Origin: Polaromonas sp. AET17H-212
GTDB taxonomy: Bacteria; Pseudomonadota; Gammaproteobacteria; Burkholderiales; Burkholderiaceae_C
Direction: 5' to 3'
Assembly (NCBI RefSeq): GCF_002379085.1
Contig: NZ_NBZW01000032.1
Location: 1 to 45,386, forward strand
Length of the DNA: 45,386 nt
Both the position numbers and the translations under genes were made by a program. Each line of letters begins with the position of its first letter. Positions within the stretch are counted from its first letter, which is position 1. The notes under the pieces are model-generated. The model made no database searches, was not told the DNA's origin, and saw only the letters and a list, made by a program, of their open reading frames with translations. This document shows, in pieces, positions 1 through 7,474 of this stretch.

Positions 1-1
1 C

Positions 2-100
2 GCTTGCATGCACAAGTTGTTGACCATCCTGAATGCGGTCATCAAGTCAGGCAGGCCGTGGCAGGCCACCTTCGGTTGTGCACAGCTTGCCAACGCTTGA
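2..100 (+). mobile_element. IS110-family transposase, C-terminal fragment
   Basis: The open frame from the window edge to the TGA at 98-100 encodes about 32 residues ending HKLLTILNAVIKSG...QLANA. The run KLLTILNA followed by a short tail is the usual C-terminus of IS110/IS1111 (DEDD-type) transposases, which excise and insert IS elements without terminal inverted repeats in the classic subgroup. Only the tail is inside the window, so the catalytic residues cannot be seen. The element end should lie shortly downstream, but I cannot place it. With the IS at the other end, this suggests a contig border at a multicopy repeat. Confidence 0.7.
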
Positions 101-425
101 AAAAACCTCAAAATGGATTTGACTTTGAACACAGTTGCTGATCCGCTTTCGGCTGCGCTCCTCGGCCCAGCCCGACGGGTGGGGAACAAGCAATACGGGA
201 AAAAGAATCCGGAGTCCTTGAAGCGCAAAGCGCTTCAAGGACGGAACTCCCAACGAACGGTCATGTGTGCACGCGAGCGCAGCACAAGCGGCCAAATGAA
301 GTCCCCCTCCATCGCCCAGCGGGGCGAGGGAGGGATAGGGGTGGGAGTGGGGAGTTGCGCCTACGGTCCAAGGCAAACCGCAGGCGCAGCGTGATGCCGC
401 GAAGGGACTTGCACCCTTCTTGCGC
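101..425. other. Non-coding stretch with hairpin and G-rich tract
   Basis: No convincing gene lies here. A perfect 12-bp inverted repeat with a 3-nt loop occupies 215-241 (TCCTTGAAGCGC / GCGCTTCAAGGA). A run of six G-tracts of three or more occupies 321-352 on the plus strand and could form a G-quadruplex. A weak stem GAAGGG/CCCTTC lies at 401-419. The open frames in this stretch are short and lack recognisable domains. Confidence 0.5.
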
Positions 426-429
426 CGAT

Positions 430-495
430 TTCTGAATGAAATCAGCCTTCAGCCCATATGCGACAAGCGCCACCAGCTACAAAAACAGGAGCAAC
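430..495 (-). repeat. Comamonadaceae-type dispersed element (GCTA..TAGC family)
   Basis: Read on the minus strand, the sequence starts at the stop codon of the ATPase gene with GCTCCTGTTTTTGTAGC. It continues with GGCGCTT, CATATGGGCT and AGGCTGATTTCATT. The same order of blocks occurs at 12427-12485 and 17204-17270. It has no coding role here and follows the last gene of the ABC operon, where it could act as a 3' end structure. Confidence 0.55.
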
Positions 496-1514
496 TAGAT
501 GCGGCCTTCTTCGACAGCGTGGCAGGCGATCTTCACACCCTGAATGGTCAAAAGCTGCGGCCGCTCGGCGCGGCAGCGGTCATTGACATGCGGGCAGCGC
601 GGGTGAAAGGTGCAGCCGGTGGGCGGGTTCAAGGGGTTGGGCACCTCGCCCTGCACCGGGGTGCGGGCGCGGCCGGTGTCGTGCATTTTCGGGATCGCGT
701 CCAGCAGCATGCGTGTGTAAGGGTGCTTGGGGCTGGCAAACAGCGTCTGCTTGTCCGACAGTTCGACCAACCGCCCCAGGTACATCACACCCACCTGGTC
801 ACTGACGTGGCGCACCACAGCGAGGTTGTGCGAGATGAACAGGTAGGTCAGCCCGCGCTCGCGCTGCAGGTCCTTCATGATGTTGAGCACCTGCGCCTGC
901 ACACTCACGTCGAGCGCCGAGGTTGGCTCGTCGCACACCAGGAATTCCGGCTCGGTGGCGAGCGCCCGGGCAATCGAGATGCGCTGGCGCTGGCCGCCGG
1001 AAAACTGGTGCGGAAACTTGACCATGTCCAGCGGCGACAGGCCGACCGACTTGAGCAGTTCGCCCACGCGCGCCTTGAGCTCGGCCTCGTTCGTGATCAG
1101 CCCGTGTTCCTTGAGCGGCTCGCCCACGATGTCCTCCACGATCCAGCGCGGATTCAGGCTCGCGTACGGGTCCTGGAAAATCATCTGGATGCGGCGTCGC
1201 AGTTGCCGGCCCTGCGGCGTCTTGAAGGCCGCATGGGCGTCCTGGCCGTCGAAGGTCAGGCCGCCACGGGTCGGCTCGTACAGGCCCACCAGCAAACGGG
1301 CCACCGTGCTTTTGCCGCAGCCCGACTCGCCGACCAGGGCCAGGGTCTTGCCTTTTTCAATCTCGAAGCTGACGCCATCGACGGCATGCAGCATCAGCCG
1401 GGGCTTGCCTTCGAGCACCCGGTTCAGCCAGGGCGGCGACACATCAAAGGTTTTGGCCAGGTCAAAGGCCTGAACGAGAGGAGCGCCCACGCTTGTCGTT
1501 TCGCTTTTGCTCAT
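495..1514 (-). CDS. Peptide/opine ABC transporter ATPase, DppF-type
   Basis: This is one of the two ATPases (339 aa) of an oligopeptide/dipeptide-class importer. It powers uptake through the membrane pair encoded upstream. Visible motifs are Walker A GESGCGKST (about residue 62), signature FSGGQRQR, Walker B FLVCDEPTSALD, and the C-terminal oligo_HPY segment with the Cys pair in GCTFHPRCPHVNDRC, which in many relatives is an Fe-S or structural site. The length is normal. The start ATG overlaps the stop of the preceding ATPase gene as ATGA at 1511-1514, so translation is probably coupled. It is the last gene of the operon. The substrate cannot be read from the sequence; glutathione, dipeptide or opine are all possible. 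Confidence 0.93.
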   Translation of the reverse strand: MSKSETTSVGAPLVQAFDLAKTFDVSPPWLNRVLEGKPRLMLHAVDGVSFEIEKGKTLALVGESGCGKSTVARLLVGLYEPTRGGLTFDGQDAHAAFKTPQGRQLRRRIQMIFQDPYASLNPRWIVEDIVGEPLKEHGLITNEAELKARVGELLKSVGLSPLDMVKFPHQFSGGQRQRISIARALATEPEFLVCDEPTSALDVSVQAQVLNIMKDLQRERGLTYLFISHNLAVVRHVSDQVGVMYLGRLVELSDKQTLFASPKHPYTRMLLDAIPKMHDTGRARTPVQGEVPNPLNPPTGCTFHPRCPHVNDRCRAERPQLLTIQGVKIACHAVEEGRI

Positions 1515-2488
1515 GCGGTCACTCCCACCGTGGCATCGTGCAGCCAGCAGGCGGCACGTGTGGCACCGGCAGGCAGCAGGTCCGGCCTGTCCTGCGTGCA
1601 GCGGTCAAACACCTTGGGGCAACGCGGATTGAAGGCGCAGCCTTGTGGAATGGCATTCAGACGCGGCATGGCGCCGTCAATCTGGTTGAGCCGTTCACGG
1701 TCCAGCGTGATGTCGGGGATCGCCTCCATCAGGCCGGCGGTATAGGGATGCGAGGGGTGGTTGATCACCTCATGCACCGGGCCAATTTCGGCAATACGGC
1801 CGGCGTACATCACGGCCACGCGGTCGCAGGTTTCGGCAATCACGCCCATGTCATGGGTGATCAGCATCACGGCAGCACCGCGCTTCTTGCAGATGCTTTT
1901 GAGCAACATGATGATCTGCGCCTGGATCGACACATCGAGCGCCGTCGTTGGTTCGTCGGCCACGATCAGCTTGGGCTCGGCGGCCAGCGCCAGGGCAATC
2001 ACCACACGCTGGCGCATGCCGCCCGAGAACTGGTGCGGAAAATGTTCAATGCGCTGCTCGGCCGCCGGAATGCCGGTGTCCTGCAGCAACGAAATGGCGC
2101 GCTGGCGCGCTTCGGCGTTGCTGACCGGCAGATGCGCCTGGATCGTCTCGATCAATTGCCGGCCCACGGTGTACAGCGGGTTCAGCGAGGTCAACGGGTC
2201 CTGGAAAATCGCACCGATCTTGCGCCCGCGGATGTGGCGCATCTGCTCGTAGGACAGGTTGTCGATGCGTTCGCCTTCGAGCAGGATCTGCCCGCCGCCG
2301 ATGCGGCCCGGCGGCTCCAGCAGCCCGATGATGGCAGCGCCGGTCAGCGACTTGCCGGCGCCCGACTCGCCGACGACGCCCAGGATTTCACCGGGGGCGA
2401 TATCAAACGAAATGTCGTCCAGCGCCCGCAGCGTACCGCGCCGGCCGGGAAACTCGACGATCAGGTTCTTGACTTGTAATAGGCTCAT
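1511..2488 (-). CDS. Peptide/opine ABC transporter ATPase, DppD-type
   Basis: The second ATPase (325 aa) of the importer. Walker A is GESGAGKSLTG, the signature is FSGGMRQRV, and Walker B is LIVADEPTTALD. The oligo_HPY tail carries GCAFNPRCPKVFDRC. DppD- and DppF-type proteins normally form a heterodimer on the cytoplasmic side of the permeases. The gene overlaps the next ATPase gene by 4 bp. A gap of about 106 bp separates it from the permease gene upstream; the gap holds an intergenic GC-rich block of the kind often found scattered in Comamonadaceae. Confidence 0.93.
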   Translation of the reverse strand: MSLLQVKNLIVEFPGRRGTLRALDDISFDIAPGEILGVVGESGAGKSLTGAAIIGLLEPPGRIGGGQILLEGERIDNLSYEQMRHIRGRKIGAIFQDPLTSLNPLYTVGRQLIETIQAHLPVSNAEARQRAISLLQDTGIPAAEQRIEHFPHQFSGGMRQRVVIALALAAEPKLIVADEPTTALDVSIQAQIIMLLKSICKKRGAAVMLITHDMGVIAETCDRVAVMYAGRIAEIGPVHEVINHPSHPYTAGLMEAIPDITLDRERLNQIDGAMPRLNAIPQGCAFNPRCPKVFDRCTQDRPDLLPAGATRAACWLHDATVGVTA

Positions 2489-2594
2489 TGATTGGACGGG
2501 TAGGTTCTGTTCGAGCAGTCACCGCGGAGCCGGCTTTGCCGGGCCACTGGTGGCGCCGCCTCAAGGGGAGGCTGCCGCAGGCTGCTTCGGGGTG
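2489..2594. repeat. GC-rich intergenic block inside the ABC operon
   Basis: The spacer between the DppC- and DppD-type genes contains GCCGGCTTTGCCGGGC (a short stem) followed by purine-rich and GCCGC-rich segments. Blocks of this composition are common between genes in Comamonadaceae. It contains no obvious terminator with a T-run, so transcription may continue through it. Confidence 0.35.
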
Positions 2595-3506
2595 TCATCG
2601 TAGTCTCGGGTTCAGCGCATCGCGCAGCCAGTCACCGAGCAGGTTCACGCTCAGCGAAATCAGCACCAGCATCAGGCCGGGAAACACCGTGATCCACCAC
2701 TCGCCGGAGAACAGGTAGTCGTTGCCGATGCGGATCAGGGTGCCCAGCGAGGGCGAAGTGGGCGGCGCGCCCACACCCAGAAAGGACAGGGTGGCTTCGG
2801 TGATGATGGCCGTGGCCACCTGGATGGTTGCCAGCACCAGCACCGGCCCCATCACATTGGGCAACACGTGGCGGCGCATGATGCGCATCGGTGTCACACC
2901 GGTCACACGTGCCGCCTGCACGTATTCCTTGTTGCGTTCGACCAGGGTCGAGCCACGCACCGTTCTGGCGTACTGCACCCATCCCGTGAGCGTGATCGAG
3001 ATGATCAGCACCCCCAGCGCCAGGGAGTCCTGCGCATTGGGAAACAGCGCCCGCCCCACCCCGGCAATCAGCAGGGCCACCAGAATGGCCGGGAAAGACA
3101 GCATCACGTCGCACAGGCGCATCAGGGCAGAGTCGATCCATCCGCCATAAAAACCGGCCAGCAGACCCATGCCCACGCCGAATACCACCGACAGGACCAC
3201 CGAAGCAAAACCCACCGCCAGGGAAACGCGGGCACCGTACATCAGGGCCGACAGGATGTCCCGCCCCTGGTCATCGGTGCCCAGCAGGTACTTGGCGGAG
3301 CCTTCGGCCGACCAGGCCGGTGGCAGGCGGGCATCGCTCAGTTCGAGCGTCGTCAGATCAAACGGGTTGTGCGGCGCCACAAAGCCCGCAAACACCGAAC
3401 AGAAGATGCAAATGAGGGCGACTGCAGCCGCAGCCATCGCCACCGGGGAGGTGCGAAAGCTGTAGCCGATGTCGCCATCCCACCATCGGAATAGCGCGCT
3501 TTTCAT
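2595..3506 (-). CDS. Peptide/opine ABC transporter permease, DppC-type
   Basis: Inner-membrane permease (303 aa from the ATG at 3506; a TTG one codon earlier is possible). It has an N-terminal cytoplasmic segment, a first membrane helix near residues 20-45 (SPVAMAAAAVALICIFCSVFAG), and the binding-protein-dependent transport domain with the EAA-type loop (EYVQAARVTGVTPMRIMRRHVLPN) that docks onto the ATPases. DppC-type proteins carry the extra N-terminal domain seen here. It follows the substrate-binding protein gene by 9 bp with no strong Shine-Dalgarno, which suggests coupling within one transcript. Confidence 0.93.
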   Translation of the reverse strand: MKSALFRWWDGDIGYSFRTSPVAMAAAAVALICIFCSVFAGFVAPHNPFDLTTLELSDARLPPAWSAEGSAKYLLGTDDQGRDILSALMYGARVSLAVGFASVVLSVVFGVGMGLLAGFYGGWIDSALMRLCDVMLSFPAILVALLIAGVGRALFPNAQDSLALGVLIISITLTGWVQYARTVRGSTLVERNKEYVQAARVTGVTPMRIMRRHVLPNVMGPVLVLATIQVATAIITEATLSFLGVGAPPTSPSLGTLIRIGNDYLFSGEWWITVFPGLMLVLISLSVNLLGDWLRDALNPRLR

Positions 3507-3515
3507 CAACCCGTG

Positions 3516-5099
3516 TTACTTGTTGACTTTGACGTATTTCCAGGGCATGCCGTTGTCGGGCCACTGAACCATGTCAATGTTTTTCTTGGCCGCCCAGTTC
3601 AGCGCCTGCTGGTGCAGCGGCAGATGGCCCACCTCATCCTGATGGATCTTCAGCGCTTCGTGGATCATCTCGTTGCGTTTCTTGTCATCGGTCTCGGAAG
3701 CCACCAGGTCGGTCAGCTGGTCAATCCGCGCATTGCTGTAAGCGCCCAGATTGAACTGGCCGCGGCCACCCTCACCTGGCGTGGACATGATGGGGTAGAG
3801 CACGTTGTGGGCGTCCACCGTGCTCGGTGTCCAGCCCAGCATGTAGAAGCTGGTGTCACGGCGCAGGATCTTCGGAAAGTAGGTGCCCTTGGTTTCGGCT
3901 TCCAGATTGATCTTGACCCCGATGCGGGACAGATTTGCGGCCACGGCCTGGCAGATTTCACCGTCGTTGACATAACGGTCGTTCGGGCAGTTCATCTTCA
4001 GCTCGAACCCGGCGCCATAACCGGCGTCGGCCATCAGCTTCTTGGCGGCTTCCACGTCAAACGGCAGGCGCTTGGCGAGGTCGGGGGCGTAACCCTTGAT
4101 CTCGGGTGCCAGCAGCGTGGCCACCGGCGTGGAGGCACCGCGCATCACACGGTTCTTGATGGCTTCGATGTCGATGGCCTGGTAGAACGCCTGGCGGACG
4201 CGTTTGTCCTTGAACGGGTTTTTGCCCTTGACGCTGGAAAATTGCAGTTCGTCGCGCTTCTGGTCCATGCCGAGGAAAATGATGCGCAACTCGGGGCCTT
4301 GCAGCACCTTGAGTTCGGCGTTGGCCTTGATGCGCGCCACGTCCTGCACCGGCACCGGTTCCATCACGTCAATTTCGCCGGACAGAAGCGCCGCGACGCG
4401 GGTGCTGTTGTTGCCGATGACGTTGAAGACCACTTCGTCCACATTGCCGTCGATCTTGCCCCAGTAGCTGCCGTTGCGGATAAAGGTGGTGCGGACATTG
4501 GGCTGGCGCTCACGCACTCGGAAAGGGCCGGTGCCGTTGGCGCGGAAAGACGCGGCGTTTTCAATGCCTTTGCGGCGGTCCACCGGCTTGGTGGCCTGGT
4601 TCGTTTCGCACCACTTCTTGCTCATGATGTGCCACTGCGTGAACAGCTCGGGCAGGATCGGAAAGGGGTTGTTCAGCACGAAGTCGATCGTGTGATCGTT
4701 GATCTTCTTGATTTCCTTGATCTGGCCGACATAACTCTTCATGTCGGAGCCGTCACCTTTGGCGCGTTCATAGCTGAAGATCACATCGTCCGCGGTGAAC
4801 GGCGAGCCGTCATGGAACTGCACGCCCTTGCGCAGGTTGAAACGCCAGACCGTCGGCGAGGTCTGCTTCCAGTCGGTTGCCAGCGAGGGGGCCAGCTTGT
4901 AGCTGCGGTCGCGCGTGACCAGCGGTTCGTACACATTGCCCACCACCGTCAGTTGCAGCGATTCGTTGAGCGAATGCGGATCCAGCGAGAGGGCGTCACC
5001 CTGGTTTCCGACCCGCAGGGTCACTGCGGACGCTACAAAAGTTGTAGCTGCCAGCGCTGTACCCACAAGGGCGAAAGCGGCTTTTTTCGTGAAATTCAT
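3516..5099 (-). CDS. Family 5 ABC substrate-binding protein (inside operon)
   Basis: Periplasmic binding protein of 527 aa, SBP_bac_5 family. The signal peptide is about the first 25 residues (MNFTKKAAFALVGTALAATT, cleaved after a VASA-type site). The mature part shows the usual family features: a start of about LRVGNQGDALSLDPHS, VTRDRSYKLAPSLATDW, and the late GKNPFKDKRVRQAFYQAIDI segment. It delivers the ligand to the DppB/DppC-type pair. It is clearly paralogous to the binding protein at 7475-9055. Part of its signal-peptide coding region (5032-5048) is a perfect GCTACAA-AAG-TTGTAGC palindrome followed by TGCCAGCGC, matching the dispersed element family of this genome. It was therefore probably built into the gene from such an element. 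Confidence 0.93.
   Translation of the reverse strand: MNFTKKAAFALVGTALAATTFVASAVTLRVGNQGDALSLDPHSLNESLQLTVVGNVYEPLVTRDRSYKLAPSLATDWKQTSPTVWRFNLRKGVQFHDGSPFTADDVIFSYERAKGDGSDMKSYVGQIKEIKKINDHTIDFVLNNPFPILPELFTQWHIMSKKWCETNQATKPVDRRKGIENAASFRANGTGPFRVRERQPNVRTTFIRNGSYWGKIDGNVDEVVFNVIGNNSTRVAALLSGEIDVMEPVPVQDVARIKANAELKVLQGPELRIIFLGMDQKRDELQFSSVKGKNPFKDKRVRQAFYQAIDIEAIKNRVMRGASTPVATLLAPEIKGYAPDLAKRLPFDVEAAKKLMADAGYGAGFELKMNCPNDRYVNDGEICQAVAANLSRIGVKINLEAETKGTYFPKILRRDTSFYMLGWTPSTVDAHNVLYPIMSTPGEGGRGQFNLGAYSNARIDQLTDLVASETDDKKRNEMIHEALKIHQDEVGHLPLHQQALNWAAKKNIDMVQWPDNGMPWKYVKVNK
5032..5065 (+). repeat. Dispersed GCTA..TAGC element within signal-peptide codons
   Basis: A perfect 7-bp inverted repeat (GCTACAA / TTGTAGC, 3-nt loop) is followed by TGCCAGCGCT, the same block order as the copies at 430-495 and 12427-12485. 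It lies in the signal-peptide region of the binding protein, where sequence is constrained only by hydrophobicity and so tolerates insertion. Confidence 0.5.
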
Positions 5100-5126
5100 G
5101 GGACTCTCCTGTTGAACAAAAAATAA

Positions 5127-6365
5127 TCAGCGCGGCACGGACAAAGGCATGGACTGCTCCACCAGCCCGGCATGCAGGGCGGCACCCAGCGGCAGGATGT
5201 CGTCATTGAAATCGTAACGGCTGTTGTGCAGAAAACAGCTGCCGACACCGTTTTCGGCGCCCTGGCCGATGCGCATGTAGGCGCCGGGTTTGACCTGCAG
5301 CATGAAAGAAAAGTCTTCGGCACCCATGCTGGGCTCCATGTCGCGCACGACGTGGTCCTCGCCCAGCAGGGTTTCCGCCACATCGGCGGCAAACATGGCT
5401 TCATCGAACGAGTTGATGGTGGCCGGATAAATGCGCTCGTAATGCACTGAGGCGGTGGCACCAAAGCCGAGCGCCACTGCGGTGCAGAGTTCGTTGAGAC
5501 GACGCTCTATCAGGTCCTGCACGTCCGGGTTGAAGGTGCGAACCGTGCCCACCAGGGTGGCCTTGCCCGGCACCACACTGAAGGCACCCATGTCGCCGGC
5601 CTGCATCGCGCACAGGCTGATCACGGCGCTGTCAATCGGCTTGACGTTGCGCGAGACAATGCTTTGCACCGCCGTGATGATGTGCCCCGCCACCAGCACC
5701 GGATCAACCGTCATGTAGGCGTGGGCGCCATGCCCGCCGCGGCCGGTGATCTCGATGGTGATGCGGTCAGCGGCCGCCATCATGGGCCCCGGGTTGATGC
5801 CCACCGTGCCTGGCTTCATGGACGGCCAGTTGTGCATGCCATAAACCGCCTGCACCGGAAACCGGTCAAACAGGCCGTCTTCAATCATGACCCGCGCGCC
5901 GGCAAACCCCTCTTCGCCGGGCTGGAAAATCAGCACGGCCGTCCCGTCAAAATTGCGCGTGGCCGCCAGGTAGCGGGCTGCGCCCACCAGCATGGCAACA
6001 TGCCCGTCATGGCCGCAACCGTGCATCATGCCGGCGCGCGAGGATTTCCAGGGAAAGTCGTTGTGTTCCGTCATCGGCAACGCGTCCATGTCGGCACGCA
6101 GGCCGATCATTTTTCCGCTGCTGTTGTGCTGGCCCTTGATGACGGCCACCAGCCCGGTCTTGCCGATGCCGGCATGCACCTCGTCCACGCCACAGCGCTG
6201 CAGCGCTTCCTTCACGCGGGCGCTGGTGTAGACCTCTTCGAAGCCAAGCTCCGGATGGGCGTGCAGATCGCGGCGAAAGGCCGTGATCTCGGGATGGAAC
6301 TCGCTGATTTGCGCGAAGGCGCGGCCATTGGCCTTGAGCGCCGGAGCAGGCCGGGGCGACAACAT
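5127..6365 (-). CDS. M20-family amidohydrolase/peptidase (hippurate hydrolase-like)
   Basis: Metal-dependent amidohydrolase of 412 aa. M20D enzymes remove acyl groups from amino acids or cleave small amide and peptide bonds in the cytoplasm. Metal-ligand motifs are all present: GLRADMDALPM, HGCGHDGHVAM, FQPGEEGFAGA, and MHNWP. The dimerisation domain starts near GRGGHGAHAYM. No signal peptide is visible. The gene starts in a TGATG overlap (6363-6367) with the upstream permease and is followed by the binding protein, so it sits in the middle of the importer operon. This suggests that the imported compound is hydrolysed by this enzyme, for example an N-acyl amino acid, a dipeptide or an amide conjugate. 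Confidence 0.92.
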   Translation of the reverse strand: MLSPRPAPALKANGRAFAQISEFHPEITAFRRDLHAHPELGFEEVYTSARVKEALQRCGVDEVHAGIGKTGLVAVIKGQHNSSGKMIGLRADMDALPMTEHNDFPWKSSRAGMMHGCGHDGHVAMLVGAARYLAATRNFDGTAVLIFQPGEEGFAGARVMIEDGLFDRFPVQAVYGMHNWPSMKPGTVGINPGPMMAAADRITIEITGRGGHGAHAYMTVDPVLVAGHIITAVQSIVSRNVKPIDSAVISLCAMQAGDMGAFSVVPGKATLVGTVRTFNPDVQDLIERRLNELCTAVALGFGATASVHYERIYPATINSFDEAMFAADVAETLLGEDHVVRDMEPSMGAEDFSFMLQVKPGAYMRIGQGAENGVGSCFLHNSRYDFNDDILPLGAALHAGLVEQSMPLSVPR

Positions 6366-7345
6366 CAGTGCCCCCCCGCCGTGCTGACACGCAAGCGTGG
6401 GTCCACCACAAAATACAGCAGGTCAACCACCAGGTTGATCACGACAAAAATCAGTGCAATCAGGCACAGGTAGGCGGCCATCACGGGAATGTCGGCAAAA
6501 GTCACGGCCTGGATGAAGAGCAGGCCCATGCCTGGCCACTGGAAAACGGTTTCGGTGATGATGGCAAAAGCGATCAGCCCGCCCAGCTGCAGACCGGTGA
6601 TGGTCATGACCGGCACCAGGGTGTTTTTGAGCGCGTGCCCAAAATGGATGGCGCGGTTGGACAGGCCGCGCGCGCGCGCAAACTTGATGTAGTCGGTGCG
6701 CAGCACTTCGAGCATTTCGGCGCGCACAAGCCGCATGATCAGCGTGAGCTGGAAAATCGCCAGCGTCACGGCCGGAAGCACGATATGGTGCCAGCCCTTG
6801 GCCGTCAGCAGGCCACTGCTCCACCAGCCCATCTGCACCACGTCGCCACGTCCGAAGCTGGGGAACCAGCCGAGGCCCACGGAGAAACCCAGAATCAGCA
6901 GGATCCCGATCAGGAAGGTCGGGAGCGACACGCCCACCAGCGACACCGTCATGAGCAGCTGGCTCAGAAAGGTTCCGCGGCGCAGGGCCGCATACACACC
7001 CATCGGGACACCAATCGCCAGGGCCATGACGGCAGCCACCAGTGCCAGCTCAAGCGTCGCGGGGAAACGCTCTGCGATCAGGCGCGAGACCTTGGCGCCC
7101 TGGCGCAGGCTGAGACCGAACTCGCCCTGCACGGCATTGACCAGAAAGTGGCCGAACTGCACGAAAAAGGGCTTGTCCAGCCCCAGATCGGCGCGTAGCT
7201 GCGCAATCTGGTCAGGCTGCGCATCCTGCCCAAGCAGAAACACCACCGGGTCGCCAACATACTGGAACAGCATGAATGCAATAAAAGCCACAGCGACCAT
7301 CACGATCACGGCCTGGAGCAGGCGACGGAGAATAAATGCAAACAT
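6365..7345 (-). CDS. Peptide/opine ABC transporter permease, DppB-type
   Basis: Inner-membrane permease of 326 aa. It begins MFAFILRRLLQAVIVMVAVAFIAFMLF, the typical DppB/OppB first helix, followed by the periplasmic loop VFLLGQDAQPDQIAQLRADLGLDKP. The EAA-type loop (DYIKFARARGLSNRAIHFGHALKN) contacts an ATPase. It appears to be the first gene of the long operon running down to 495. A strong terminator of the preceding gene and a 24-bp palindrome lie just upstream. Confidence 0.93.
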   Translation of the reverse strand: MFAFILRRLLQAVIVMVAVAFIAFMLFQYVGDPVVFLLGQDAQPDQIAQLRADLGLDKPFFVQFGHFLVNAVQGEFGLSLRQGAKVSRLIAERFPATLELALVAAVMALAIGVPMGVYAALRRGTFLSQLLMTVSLVGVSLPTFLIGILLILGFSVGLGWFPSFGRGDVVQMGWWSSGLLTAKGWHHIVLPAVTLAIFQLTLIMRLVRAEMLEVLRTDYIKFARARGLSNRAIHFGHALKNTLVPVMTITGLQLGGLIAFAIITETVFQWPGMGLLFIQAVTFADIPVMAAYLCLIALIFVVINLVVDLLYFVVDPRLRVSTAGGH

Positions 7346-7407
7346 TCGGGAGTATGGTTTTGAGCGAAAGACAATGCTAGCAGAGCAAGCACTGTGCCGA
7401 CACCGGG

Positions 7408-7431
7408 ATTTCCTTTAGGCCTAAAGAAAAT
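7408..7431. promoter_or_regulatory. 24-bp palindrome upstream of the ABC operon
   Basis: Arms 7408-7419 and 7420-7431 are reverse complements with one mismatch; the inner 14 bp CTTTAGGCCTAAAG are perfect. It lies about 63-86 bp upstream of the DppB-type start, a suitable place for a dimeric repressor or activator site. No T-run follows on either strand, so it is not a standard terminator. The cognate regulator is unknown. Confidence 0.5.
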
Positions 7432-7437
7432 AACTAC

Positions 7438-7464
7438 AAAAAAGGGCCCCGGAAGGCCCTCTTT
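7438..7464 (-). terminator. Rho-independent terminator after second binding-protein gene
   Basis: On the minus strand the stem AGGGCC/GGCCCT, extended by a G-U and three A-U pairs, encloses the loop TTCCGG and runs into six T residues. It begins about 11 nt after the stop codon at 7475. It should separate or attenuate transcription between the binding-protein gene and the permease operon. Confidence 0.85.
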
Positions 7465-7474
7465 GACGGCACGC

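Noticed and set aside
420..1745. Long plus-strand open frame opposite the ABC ATPase genes
   Set aside because: It mirrors the codon structure of two clear ATPase genes on the minus strand and has no domain of its own. The same holds for long antisense frames at 3513-5126, 13238-14476, 22974-24212 and 36431-38389.
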